Below are positions 30,001-38,484 of a DNA stretch of 64,000 nt, piece by piece. A program made the translations under genes and the position numbers. Location: positions 1 to 64,000 of the forward strand of contig CACIUL010000002.1 of NCBI GenBank assembly GCA_902589825.1. The letters are read 5' to 3'. The stretch comes from an uncultured Verrucomicrobiota bacterium (GTDB lineage: Bacteria > Verrucomicrobiota > Verrucomicrobiia > Verrucomicrobiales > DEV007). The notes beneath the pieces are model-generated. The model did not search any database, was not told the DNA's origin, and was given only the letters and a program-made list of their open reading frames with translations. Every line of letters begins with the position of its first letter. Positions within the stretch are counted from its first letter, which is position 1.

Positions 30001-30216
30001 GCAATCACTATGGCACCTGCAGAGGTGCTCCTTCAAGACTCCTTCCTGATACTTTGTGGTAATTTCTGCGTTTCGGGTCGAGGAAACAGCCTGTATCGGC
30101 AAAGAATCCTTTCTTGGACCTCCGGATAATATTTTAGAGAATTGCTATATTTATTTCGTATTAATTGAATTTTAATAAATTTTAGCCGACCTTTGAGGGA
30201 TCCTTCTGGATCGCGC
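30001..30216. other. Divergent promoter region before the PBP
   Basis: This 216-base gap holds a strongly AT-rich block at about 30120-30185. Several TTG and TATTAA-like hexamers can be picked out, for example TTGCTA at 30142, but no pair has good spacing with certainty. No gene seen. Confidence 0.5.
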
Positions 30217-32550
30217 ATGCCAAGAATCCGCCGCAAGAATCCCGCCAAGAAAGCTGCTGCCAAGCGTGTCAGAGCAAAACGCGCCGCAACTAAGCGCTCG
30301 CCTGCCAAGCGCGCCACGGCCAAACGTTCGCGTGCCACGGCCAAACGTTCGCGTGCCACGGCCAAACGCCCAAAAGCAAAAGGCACCCGGACGAAACGTT
30401 CTCCTGCCAAGCGAGCCAAGAAAAAACGCACAGCCGCGAAGCCAGGCAACACAGCCCGCCCGCCGCGAAAACGCCGTCGCTGGATCCTTACGGCAATCAA
30501 ACTTGGCAGTGCCGCGGCATTGGTGGCGGCAATTGGAATGGGAATTATTTTCCTGGTGTATTCGACCCTGGCGAAAAAATATGACCTCTCAAAACTCGGG
30601 CGCATGCCGGCCAGGTCGATTGTTTTTGATCGCAATGGGGAACAGATCGGGCTGCTCCATGGGTCAAACCGTATTGCCGTCCCGCTCCAGCAAATTCCAC
30701 AGGACTTTATTGATGCACTACTCTCCCGCGAGGATGCCCGGTTCTACGGCCATGGTGGTGTCGACCCCATCGGCGTAATCCGGGCCGTCTACCGCACCGT
30801 CATCAAGGGGAAAACGGAAGGAGCAAGCACGATCACCATGCAGTTGGCCCGCAACAGCTTTAATGAGTTAATGTCGCAGAAAACACTGCACCGTAAACTG
30901 GTGGAAGTGATGCTGGCCAGGCGCATTGAGGAATCCTATACCAAAGAGCAAATCCTGGAGTTTTACGTGAACCGGATCTTCTTCGGTTCCGGCATCTACG
31001 GTATCGAACTTGCAAGCCGGTCATACTTTGGTAAGCCGTCAAGCCAGATGACGCTGTCCGAATCCGCGATGTTGGCAGGCATTATTCGCGGTCCCAACCG
31101 CTTTTCCCCTTTCCGTCATTATAAGGCCGCCGTCGCGGAACGGGACACGGTTCTCAACAGCATGCTTGCCCGCGGCATCATAAGCCGAGAGCAACATCGC
31201 CTGGCAAAAGCGGAAACCGTTACCGTGCTGACCCAGCCCCCGGCAAGGCGAAAACGGGAAAACAGCTATGCCCTGGATGCCATCCGTCAGGACCTGCAAA
31301 ATGCTCTCTCCGACTCGAATGCCGAGGACGGCGGGCTAAAGATCTACACGACGATCGACCTTCGGCTGCAGCGTCATGCCGAGGCCGCCCTGGAACGCCG
31401 CCTTAAGGCAATTGAAAGCCAGCCCTCATATCGGCACCCTACCCGCTCCGATTTTCAGAAAAACGGGGCAAAGGGAACACCCGGTTACCTTCAGGGAGCC
31501 ATGGTCCTTCTTGATAACTCGACAGGGGGCACACTGGCTATCTTGGGAGGGCGCGACATTGACCACTCGCAGTTCAACCGGGCCACTGCGGCAAGGCGCC
31601 AGGTGGGCTCGGCATTCAAGCCTTTTGTCTATGCGGCCGCCTTGGACAGGGGAATGATGCCCGGCTCACTGATCGATGACAACCCGTTGCTCAGCGGGGA
31701 AATTGCCGGGGCACAACCCCACTGGAACCCAAAAAACGCGGACGGCACATCCCTTGGCCTGCAGGGTGCCGACTTCGGGCTCATCAAATCCCGCAACACC
31801 ATGGCCGTGCGCGTTGGAGACACGGCAGGAATCCAGCACGTTTGCAGCCTGGCAAAGCACGCGGGTATTGCCATTGAGGAAAAAACAGAGAACCCGCAGC
31901 TCTTTATCGGCAACCTGGAATGTGACCTCAAATCCCTGACCAGTGCCTACACGATATTTCCCAACACCGGTGCGCGCGTTCCCGCCTTCACCATCAGGAG
32001 CATCGTCAATGCACGCGGCGAGACATTCTACCGTGCCGCGGCCCAGGGTTACCCGGCTGCCCCCCCGGCAGCATGCGCTATGACTGCTGAAATTCTCCAG
32101 GGCGTATTGGCACCCGGCGGCTCCGGCCACAGGGCAAGGCAACTCGGCTACAGGAAACCCGCAGGTGGAAAAACCGGTACTACCAACGACTTTAAGGACG
32201 CCTGGTTCATCGGTTTCACCGACAAGGTAACCTGTGGGGTGTGGGCAGGCCTTGACCAGCCGAGAACCATCATGCCGGGAGCGTATGGCAGCAACGTGGC
32301 GCTGCCGATATGGACCGACATCATGCTTGCCTGTGAACGTTTCGGATACCCGGCGGGTAAACTGCAACCTGCCATCCCGATGACTGCCATCACTCTGTGT
32401 CGCATTACCGGGTGCGTTGCCAGCTCAACTTGCCAAAGAGCCAAAACCGCCTACCGCACAAGTATTCCCAGACAACTGGCACCAAGAACCCGCTGCCGTG
32501 GTCACCGACAAAAAAACACCTCCACGGCCAAGGCTTCCCGCAAACCGTAA
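30217..32550 (+). CDS. Class A penicillin-binding protein with a basic N-terminal tail
   Basis: I use the ATG at 30217, giving 777 residues; a TTG eight codons upstream also lies in frame. Residues 1-88 are an extremely basic Ala/Lys/Arg tail like a histone H1, then one membrane helix at about 96-116. The transglycosylase domain follows (EDARFYGHGGVDPIGV near 173, the TITMQLARN segment near 209). The transpeptidase domain has SXXK in GSAFKPF near 468, SXN in SRNTM near 528 and KTGT near 658. It polymerises and cross-links peptidoglycan. The tail contains 21-bp repeats. Convergent with trpC. Confidence 0.92.
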   Translation: MPRIRRKNPAKKAAAKRVRAKRAATKRSPAKRATAKRSRATAKRSRATAKRPKAKGTRTKRSPAKRAKKKRTAAKPGNTARPPRKRRRWILTAIKLGSAAALVAAIGMGIIFLVYSTLAKKYDLSKLGRMPARSIVFDRNGEQIGLLHGSNRIAVPLQQIPQDFIDALLSREDARFYGHGGVDPIGVIRAVYRTVIKGKTEGASTITMQLARNSFNELMSQKTLHRKLVEVMLARRIEESYTKEQILEFYVNRIFFGSGIYGIELASRSYFGKPSSQMTLSESAMLAGIIRGPNRFSPFRHYKAAVAERDTVLNSMLARGIISREQHRLAKAETVTVLTQPPARRKRENSYALDAIRQDLQNALSDSNAEDGGLKIYTTIDLRLQRHAEAALERRLKAIESQPSYRHPTRSDFQKNGAKGTPGYLQGAMVLLDNSTGGTLAILGGRDIDHSQFNRATAARRQVGSAFKPFVYAAALDRGMMPGSLIDDNPLLSGEIAGAQPHWNPKNADGTSLGLQGADFGLIKSRNTMAVRVGDTAGIQHVCSLAKHAGIAIEEKTENPQLFIGNLECDLKSLTSAYTIFPNTGARVPAFTIRSIVNARGETFYRAAAQGYPAAPPAACAMTAEILQGVLAPGGSGHRARQLGYRKPAGGKTGTTNDFKDAWFIGFTDKVTCGVWAGLDQPRTIMPGAYGSNVALPIWTDIMLACERFGYPAGKLQPAIPMTAITLCRITGCVASSTCQRAKTAYRTSIPRQLAPRTRCRGHRQKNTSTAKASRKP
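30313..30368 (+). repeat. 21-bp in-frame tandem repeat in the PBP tail
   Basis: GCCACGGCCAAACGTTCGCG plus T recurs at 30313-30333 and 30334-30354, followed by a 14-base partial copy to 30368. Each unit encodes Ala-Thr-Ala-Lys-Arg-Ser-Arg. It shows recent slippage expansion of the basic tail. Confidence 0.9.
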
Positions 32551-32576
32551 AGCCGGACACATTCAACAGGTCAAGC

Positions 32577-33395
32577 TCACTTTTCCCCTGCCGGGGCCGT
32601 ATCCCCATCGCCGCCACCTGCTGCCATGATCGCCTCCGCGGCGAGGGCCACATCATCTGCACGCATCAGTGACTCACCCACAAGCACGGCATCAACCCCC
32701 CACCCGGCAACCAGCGCGGCATCCTGTGCAGTCCGGATGCCGCTCTCGCTGACCAAGGTGATATCCTCAGGCACCTCCTCGCTGACAAGCTCGGTATTTT
32801 TCAGGTCCACCTCAAAGGTTTTCAGGTTTCGGTTATTGACACCGATGATATTCGCCTCGGTATCCAGCGCCCGCTCAAGTTCCGCAAGGTCATGAACCTC
32901 CATGAGCACTTCAAGCTGACAGGAGTGGGCACACTCGAGCAAATCCACCAACTCATCCTGCCCAAGGGCGGCAACAATAAGCAGAATGGCATCGGCTCCC
33001 GCCACACAGGCCTCATAAACCTGCGCCTTGTGGACAATAAAATCCTTGCGCAAGACCGGCACCGCGACCTCCGCGCGAATCCTGGAAAGGTATTCAAGCC
33101 GACCCTGGAAAAATTTCTCGTCGGTTAAGACCGAAATGGCACCGGCACCGGCAGCTTCATATTTCTTGGCTTGTGCCAGGGGATCAAAATCCTCGGCAAT
33201 CGTGCCGGCTGAAGGGGATGCCTTCTTAACCTCGGCAATTAATCCGAGCCGCTCCGGCCCAACGTCCAGCGAAGCGGCAAGTGAGCGGAAATCATTTCGC
33301 TCGAGGGCGGCATAGCGCAATTTCTCCTCCCTCGGGATGAGTGGTTCAATCTCGCGGCGCTTGTGGTCAACAATCTCGGCAAGTCGGTCGGACAT
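32577..33395 (-). CDS. trpC: Indole-3-glycerol-phosphate synthase
   Basis: I use the ATG at 33395 (MSDRLAEIVDHKRREIEPL), giving 272 residues, the usual length; the frame extends to 33650 but that part has no family match. It shows IAEVKKASPSAGTI near 53, SVLTDEKFFQG near 84, VLRKDFIVHKAQVYEA near 107 and VGVNNRNLKTF-like text (IIGVNNRNLKTFEVD) near 179, all TrpC hallmarks. It closes the indole ring in tryptophan synthesis. No other trp biosynthesis gene is near. Confidence 0.93.
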   Translation of the reverse strand: MSDRLAEIVDHKRREIEPLIPREEKLRYAALERNDFRSLAASLDVGPERLGLIAEVKKASPSAGTIAEDFDPLAQAKKYEAAGAGAISVLTDEKFFQGRLEYLSRIRAEVAVPVLRKDFIVHKAQVYEACVAGADAILLIVAALGQDELVDLLECAHSCQLEVLMEVHDLAELERALDTEANIIGVNNRNLKTFEVDLKNTELVSEEVPEDITLVSESGIRTAQDAALVAGWGVDAVLVGESLMRADDVALAAEAIMAAGGGDGDTAPAGEK

Positions 33396-33460
33396 GGTGG
33401 ACGGTGAGGTTAAACTGCCAGAGGCAATCTTCAAGCCGTGGAAATAACCATTATGAATAA

Positions 33461-33502
33461 GGAAGGCAAGATTCTCTTTGTGGAAGGCTAGATTCTCTTT
33501 GT
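33461..33502 (+). repeat. Tandem 21-bp duplication upstream of the oxidoreductase
   Basis: Two copies of a 21-base unit (33461-33481 and 33482-33502) differ at one base. They lie between the trpC and oxidoreductase starts, about 40 bases before the latter. The duplication may affect the leader. Confidence 0.85.
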
Positions 33503-33543
33503 TTTTCTCTCGCCCGGGCCCGCTTTTCTGCGAGAATCCTTCT

Positions 33544-34872
33544 ATGCCAGCCAGTTTTGCATCCCGCCGCCTTTTCCTGAAAACCATCCCTGCTGCCCCC
33601 ATGGCCCTTCCCGGGCTGCTCTCCGGCCAATCACCCAACGGTAAGCTCAATCATGCCGTGGTCGGCTGTGACGGCCAGGGATGGAGCGACCTGAGCAATA
33701 TTGCCTCACATCCTAATGTGCACGTTGCCGCCATTTGCGATGTGGACACCGCAAGAATGGGAAAGGCCGCGGCAAAGTTCCCCCAGGCGCGAAAATACCA
33801 GGACTGGCGCGAAATGCTGGACAAGGAAGGTGAAAAAATCGATTCCGTGCAGGTGGCAATCCCCGACCACATGCATGCCCCTGTTGCCATTGCGGCCATG
33901 GAGGGCGGCAAACATGTGTATTGTGAAAAACCACTCGCCCATGCAGTTGCCGAAGCAAGGGCGATGGCAATCGCCGCTGAAAAAGCGGGCGTGGTCACCC
34001 AGATGGGCAACCAGATTCAATCGAGCATTGAATACCGCTCGGCAGTCATTCTGATCCAGCAGGGAGTCATCGGCAAAATTAAGCAGGTACATGCCTGGTC
34101 CGGGGCGTCATTCCCGCGACAAGGCCGACCCGCGGGTGCCGACCCGGTCCCGGCCACACTTGACTGGGACAAGTGGCTTGGCGTTGCGCCGCAAAGGCCC
34201 TTCAAGAATGGTATTTATCACCCGTTCAACTGGAGGGCATGGCAGGACTTTGGCACCGGGCCGATAGGGGATTTCATGTGCCATATCATGGACACTCCCT
34301 TCAAGGCACTTGAATTGACTGCCCCAACGACGATCAGGGCTGCTTCCGTTCCTGAGGACTGGGCTGCCAAGCCGGAATGGAACAGCGAAAACTGGCCGGC
34401 ATGGGCAACGTATGAATATCTTTTCCCGGGCAACCGCTGGACGGCCGGAAAAAACCTCCCCGTTTACTGGTATGACGGCGGCAAGAAACCGGCGCGTGAA
34501 CTTGCCGGGTTTGCCGACAAAAACCGTAACCTTCCCGGCGGCGGCAGTCTTTTCATTGGTGAGGGTGGCAACCTTTTGCTGCCACATGTCGGCGGGCCAC
34601 AACTGATTCCCTACTCAAGGAACAAGGGCCTGAAGCGACCCAAGCTGGAAGGCCGCAGTCATTATCACTCATTTGTTGATGCCTGCCTGGGCAAGGGCAA
34701 AACCACCTCACATTTCGGGTTCGCGGCCCCGCTGGCCGAAGCAACCCTGCTTGGCAACATCGCCAACCGGTTCCATGGCCAGCAATTGCAGTGGAATGCC
34801 AAGCAACTGAGTATTACCAACCATGCAGCCGCCAACAAGATGGTCAGTAAAGCGCACCGGAAATTTTCCTGA
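33544..34872 (+). CDS. TAT-exported Gfo/Idh/MocA-family oxidoreductase
   Basis: I use the ATG at 33544, giving 442 residues with a TAT signal (RRLFLK at 8-13). The Rossmann start is degenerate (AVVGCDGQGW near 40), followed by AAICDVD near 62. The catalytic Lys is in the conserved VYCEKPLAHAVAEA near 122. The C-terminal part has HSFVDACLGKGKTTSHF near 375. Exported members of this family are abundant in Verrucomicrobia and Planctomycetes and oxidise sugars. Substrate is unknown. It sits alone, with tRNA-Gly 98 bases downstream. Confidence 0.88.
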   Translation: MPASFASRRLFLKTIPAAPMALPGLLSGQSPNGKLNHAVVGCDGQGWSDLSNIASHPNVHVAAICDVDTARMGKAAAKFPQARKYQDWREMLDKEGEKIDSVQVAIPDHMHAPVAIAAMEGGKHVYCEKPLAHAVAEARAMAIAAEKAGVVTQMGNQIQSSIEYRSAVILIQQGVIGKIKQVHAWSGASFPRQGRPAGADPVPATLDWDKWLGVAPQRPFKNGIYHPFNWRAWQDFGTGPIGDFMCHIMDTPFKALELTAPTTIRAASVPEDWAAKPEWNSENWPAWATYEYLFPGNRWTAGKNLPVYWYDGGKKPARELAGFADKNRNLPGGGSLFIGEGGNLLLPHVGGPQLIPYSRNKGLKRPKLEGRSHYHSFVDACLGKGKTTSHFGFAAPLAEATLLGNIANRFHGQQLQWNAKQLSITNHAAANKMVSKAHRKFS

Positions 34873-34970
34873 AAAGGACGCGGCCTGAGACAAAGGGACC
34901 CGGCCCGAATTTTAAAAACTTGAATTTCGTCCTCCACACGCCTATTGATTAGCCTCCGAATTGAGGAAAA

Positions 34971-35045
34971 GCGGGTGTAGCTCAGGGGTAGAGCGCAACC
35001 TTGCCAAGGTTGAAGTCGTGAGTTCGAATCTCATCACCCGCTCCA
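34971..35045 (+). tRNA. tRNA-Gly (anticodon GCC), CCA encoded
   Basis: The acceptor stem GCGGGTG (34971-34977) pairs with CACCCGC (35035-35041), then T and an encoded CCA (35043-35045). The D-arm is GCTC AGGGGTA GAGC. The anticodon arm is CAACC TTGCCAA GGTTG, so the anticodon is GCC for glycine. The T-arm is GTGAG TTCGAAT CTCAT. The cloverleaf is complete. Confidence 0.96.
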
Positions 35046-35162
35046 TTTCCTCAGTCCTTGGCAAGGCCGGTCTGGCAGGAAATCGCCGTTGCAGGGAAAT
35101 CGTCAGGGTAAATTGGTGGGATTTTTCGCAAATTTAAGCCATACTTCAGCCAGAAAAGGCTG

Positions 35163-36020
35163 ATGCACGTCTGGTCCAAACTATCCTCGACCAAGTGGCG
35201 CGACGCCTGGGAAGAACGCTTTCTGGGCCTGGGGCAGACCAATGCCGTGATTCAGGAACTGCCGGGAGGCAAAAGCATACGGGTTGATGTCTATTGCAAG
35301 CGGGAAAAGGAGGCCCTTGCCATCGCTGAACAATTCGGCGGCAGGGTGCGCAAGGTAAAGAATGCAAACTGGGCCGCCATGGCCCCGCCAAGCCGGAAGC
35401 CGATTATCATCCGGGACTGCCTGCTGGTCACAGGGGAAGCTGATCTGCAGAAGATTGCGCAATTAGCTTCCGAGCACCCTGCCCGCCAGATTCTTTCCAT
35501 ACCCGCTGAACTGGCATTTGGAACCGGCGACCATGCCACCACCACCACCTGTCTTCGACTGATCGCAGACCTTGCAAAATCGCACCGGAGAAATAATCAC
35601 GCATGGTCGCTGCTTGACGCAGGGACAGGAACAGGGTTGCTCGCAATCGCGGCATCAAGGCTGGGTGCCGATACTGTGGAAGGATTTGATTTTGATCCTA
35701 CCGCAGTCCGTGTGGCCCGGCGCAATATCAAGCGCAACAAGGCCAGATCAGTCGACATCTATGAGGCAGATCTCTTTGAATGGAACCCCGGGCAAACCCG
35801 GTGGGATGTGATCACTGCCAATCTCTTTGCCGATGTACTCATCCCCAACATGGCAAAGCTTCATGATGTGCTCATCCCCGGTGGGCACCTTATTCTTTCC
35901 GGAATCCTGCTCGAGCACAAAGATGGGGTTCTTGCTGCCGCTAAGGCCGCCGGGTTGCCAGAACCTGCAACCCTGCAGAAAGGAAAATGGACAACCCTGC
36001 ATTACCACAAAGCGCGCTGA
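35163..36020 (+). CDS. prmA: Ribosomal protein L11 methyltransferase
   Basis: The 285-residue product has LAFGTGDHATTTTCL near 119, the AdoMet motif DAGTGTGLLAIAASRLGA near 151 and the ANLFADVL motif near 219, all PrmA marks. It methylates ribosomal protein L11. The N-terminal recognition domain is present. It converges with ribD with only 23 bases between stops. Confidence 0.92.
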   Translation: MHVWSKLSSTKWRDAWEERFLGLGQTNAVIQELPGGKSIRVDVYCKREKEALAIAEQFGGRVRKVKNANWAAMAPPSRKPIIIRDCLLVTGEADLQKIAQLASEHPARQILSIPAELAFGTGDHATTTTCLRLIADLAKSHRRNNHAWSLLDAGTGTGLLAIAASRLGADTVEGFDFDPTAVRVARRNIKRNKARSVDIYEADLFEWNPGQTRWDVITANLFADVLIPNMAKLHDVLIPGGHLILSGILLEHKDGVLAAAKAAGLPEPATLQKGKWTTLHYHKAR

Positions 36021-36043
36021 ATGCCGTGAAACTCTCAGGCCAG

Positions 36044-37099
36044 TTAACCCTTCTTCTCCACCTTGGCCTTGCCCACAAGGCCCCGAAGGCGCACGTCCTG
36101 TCCAAATCGCTTTACAGATGCATCAAGCAATCCCCTGGATGAAGGCAGGGAGGCGCCAACAAGGGGCACACCACCTGCACCGCAAAAAATCGGGGCAATA
36201 TACAGGCAGGCCTCATCCACCAAGCCCCTAGAAAAGGCATCCCCCAACAGCTTGCCTCCGCCTTCAATCATGACACTGGCACAACCGTGCTTTGCTGCCA
36301 GGTCCTTCAGTACGGCCCGCAGGCTCTTTGCCCTGTAAACCAGCGTCAGGTCACGATGCGAATCGGTAAAAACCTGCGCATCCTTGGGCAATCGACCCTT
36401 TCTGGTTAAAACCACGCGCAGGGGCTGCTGCTTGCCTCGCCTCAGGGAGGCAGGATCGCGCAGGGTAAGTGCCGGGTTATCATCGCGCAGGGTGCCGGCA
36501 CCAATCAGGATGGCATCAACCTCGCCACGCAGTTTTCCGGCATCTACGCGGGAAGCGGCTGAACTCAGCCACTGGCCTTCATTGGCCGGACGGGTAAGGC
36601 GGCCGTCAAGGCTTGTGGCCGCCTTGGCCATAACCCACGGCATACCGGTCGAGATGAATTTGCTCCAGGGGCGAATCACCTCATCGCAGCCTCTGCTTAA
36701 TACCCCGCCCTGAACCCTGATTCCATAGCGACGCAGAATCCTTCCGGCCCTGCCTTTATTGATGGGGTTGGGATCCTCGCTGCCGAAGACAACACGGGCA
36801 ATGCCCGCCTGCCTGATTGCGGTGACACAAGGTGGTGTCTTGCCCTTGCTTGAGCAGGGCTCCAGTGTCACGTAAGCCGTCGATCCCTTCAGGGCCCTTG
36901 CCGTAAGGCCCTGCATGGCTTCAATCTCCGCATGCGGTCCGCCGGCACGGCGATGATGCCCCCTGCTCAGAATCTTTGTCCCTCTGGCAATCACGCATCC
37001 GACTGGCGGGTTGGGGCTGGTCAATCCCACGGCCTTGCCAGCCTCCCTCAGGGCGACACGCATATGGGCACAATCAATATCCTCTTGGCTGACAGACAC
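36044..37099 (-). CDS. ribD: Bifunctional riboflavin biosynthesis protein
   Basis: The product is 351 residues with a GTG start at 37099; an inner ATG begins at residue 13, but the 12-residue extension matches the usual RibD start. The deaminase domain shows TSPNPPVGCVI near 27, HAEIEA (His56, Glu58) and PCSSKGKTPPC (Cys82, Cys91). The reductase domain begins near residue 150 with AKAATSLDGRL. It performs two early steps of riboflavin synthesis. No other rib gene is in the window, so it is scattered. Divergent from the GspF-like gene. Confidence 0.92.
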   Translation of the reverse strand: MSVSQEDIDCAHMRVALREAGKAVGLTSPNPPVGCVIARGTKILSRGHHRRAGGPHAEIEAMQGLTARALKGSTAYVTLEPCSSKGKTPPCVTAIRQAGIARVVFGSEDPNPINKGRAGRILRRYGIRVQGGVLSRGCDEVIRPWSKFISTGMPWVMAKAATSLDGRLTRPANEGQWLSSAASRVDAGKLRGEVDAILIGAGTLRDDNPALTLRDPASLRRGKQQPLRVVLTRKGRLPKDAQVFTDSHRDLTLVYRAKSLRAVLKDLAAKHGCASVMIEGGGKLLGDAFSRGLVDEACLYIAPIFCGAGGVPLVGASLPSSRGLLDASVKRFGQDVRLRGLVGKAKVEKKG

Positions 37100-37304
37100 C
37101 CATAAGCATACCCCTAAAAGACAATTTGCAATCCTTCCCTCACTTAATACTTGCCAATCCCCTCACAAAAAAAGCCAAACAGGATGGTGCAATCAGTATA
37201 CTGGCAATCATTAACGCCAGAATGAACAGGTAAAACCCGAGTAATCACTGGCGGTCACGTCCCGCCTGCCCAAGAGTACCACAATCCGTTGATTGATAGC
37301 TGAC

Positions 37305-38309
37305 ATGCCGCTCAAAGACCACCACAAGGCCATGCTATATTTCGAGCTTGCAAAGCTCTCCGGCGCCGGGTTCGCCATTACGGACGCCACGGCAGCAGCA
37401 CTTGATACCAAGCCCTGCGGCAACCAGCGACGTTTCCTTGAGGAGCTGCAAAACGGGATTGAAGCGGGAAAAAACCTCTCCACGGCCGCTGAGAATACAT
37501 CGGCAAACCTGACATCGCTTGAAATCTCGGTAATCAGGGCAGCAGAAGAGGGCGGCAGGATTGCAGAGGGATTCACCCACTTGGCCCGCTATTTCCAAAC
37601 CCGCGAAAAAGCCACAAGAAAAATCCGGGCAAAGTTACTCTACCCGGCCCTGCTGCTTCATCTCGCAGTCATCCTGCCGGCAATGCCCAAGGCAGTAATC
37701 AGCGGTGATTTCCAGCGGCAGGCCATCCTCGTGGCGGCAACGCTGTTCGGCATCTACCTGCTTCTGGCCATCGGTTTCATCACGTTGCGTGCAGCCGGCA
37801 GGAAAGCCTCACGGTCAACAACCATCGATGGCATTTTGCGAGCCATCCCCCTGGTGGGCAGGGTGCGCCAGCAGTTTGCCATGGCTCGCTTCTGCGAGGT
37901 GATGCACATTCACATTTTATCCGGAAGCGGACCGGGCAAGGCCATCCGTGCCGCCGCTCAGGCCTCGGCAAGCGGCCGGATAATGGCTGCCTGCAATCTT
38001 GCCGTCCTGCCGGAAGTTGAAAACGGCGATCCCGCCGGACCTGCCCTGATTGCCAACGCCGGGCGTGATTTTCCTCCCGCCTTCGCCCGCAGCTACGCCA
38101 CCAGCGAAGAAGCAGGATGCCTTGACGAGGAAATGCAGCGATGGTCCACCACCTTTACAGAAGAAGCTGAAAGAGCCATTGAGCGAATGGCCTCAGCCAT
38201 ACCCATCATTGTTTACCTGTTCGTCTTTATCTTTGTTGCCTGGCAGATTATCAACATGGCCAATATGCGTTTCGAACTCATTGAGCAGTTCCAGCAAGGC
38301 ACCCTTTAG
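37305..38309 (+). CDS. GspF/PilC-like inner-membrane protein (type II secretion F domain)
   Basis: I use the ATG at 37305, giving 334 residues; a TTG four codons earlier is open. It shows two T2SF-like domains: LEISVIRAAEEGGRIAEGF near 67-85 and YATSEEAGCLDEEM near 264. Hydrophobic segments lie near 115-165 and 300-320. GspF/PilC proteins build the platform of type II secretion or type IV pili. It is shorter than usual (about 400) and has no other pilus genes beside it, so its machine is elsewhere. Confidence 0.83.
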   Translation: MPLKDHHKAMLYFELAKLSGAGFAITDATAAALDTKPCGNQRRFLEELQNGIEAGKNLSTAAENTSANLTSLEISVIRAAEEGGRIAEGFTHLARYFQTREKATRKIRAKLLYPALLLHLAVILPAMPKAVISGDFQRQAILVAATLFGIYLLLAIGFITLRAAGRKASRSTTIDGILRAIPLVGRVRQQFAMARFCEVMHIHILSGSGPGKAIRAAAQASASGRIMAACNLAVLPEVENGDPAGPALIANAGRDFPPAFARSYATSEEAGCLDEEMQRWSTTFTEEAERAIERMASAIPIIVYLFVFIFVAWQIINMANMRFELIEQFQQGTL

Positions 38310-38441
38310 GCCACTCCAGGGGTAGAGGAGAATATTTGCCGGAAAAACCGTGCGGAAATGCGATCTTGACCCTGATTTGAAAACACCGAAAACTAACACC
38401 CCTTAAATTTCAGCAAAAAAAACTTGCCGTAACTGTATTTT

Positions 38442-38469
38442 TGAACACTGTATAAGTGTTCACTATAGA
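38442..38469 (+). promoter_or_regulatory. recA promoter candidate
   Basis: TTGAAC (38442-38447) and TATAGA (38464-38469) are 16 bases apart, a good fit to a sigma-70-type promoter. The site is 16 bases ahead of the recA start codon and overlaps the palindrome at 38443-38461. If used, transcription would give a very short leader, so another start is possible. Confidence 0.4.
38443..38461. promoter_or_regulatory. Perfect inverted repeat, candidate SOS operator of recA
   Basis: GAACACT (38443-38449) and AGTGTTC (38455-38461) are perfect inverted repeats with 5 bases between. The element covers the -35 and spacer of the recA promoter candidate, as expected of a repressor site. LexA identity is inference; it is not the Gram-positive GAAC-N4-GTTC nor the E. 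coli CTGT-N8-ACAG form. Confidence 0.5.
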
Positions 38470-38484
38470 AAATACATTACGATT

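Noticed and set aside
30313-30368. Possible CRISPR-like repeat
   Set aside because: The units are contiguous without spacers and in frame with a coding gene.
33396-33650. 5' extension of the trpC frame
   Set aside because: It has no match to TrpC and covers the duplicated 21-bp leader and the oxidoreductase start, so it is an accidental open frame.
36817-36857. RibD deaminase loop with Ser/Lys at positions usually occupied by His or another residue
   Set aside because: This loop varies among functional RibD proteins, and the Cys and His-Glu zinc/catalytic residues are intact, so there is no sign of inactivation.
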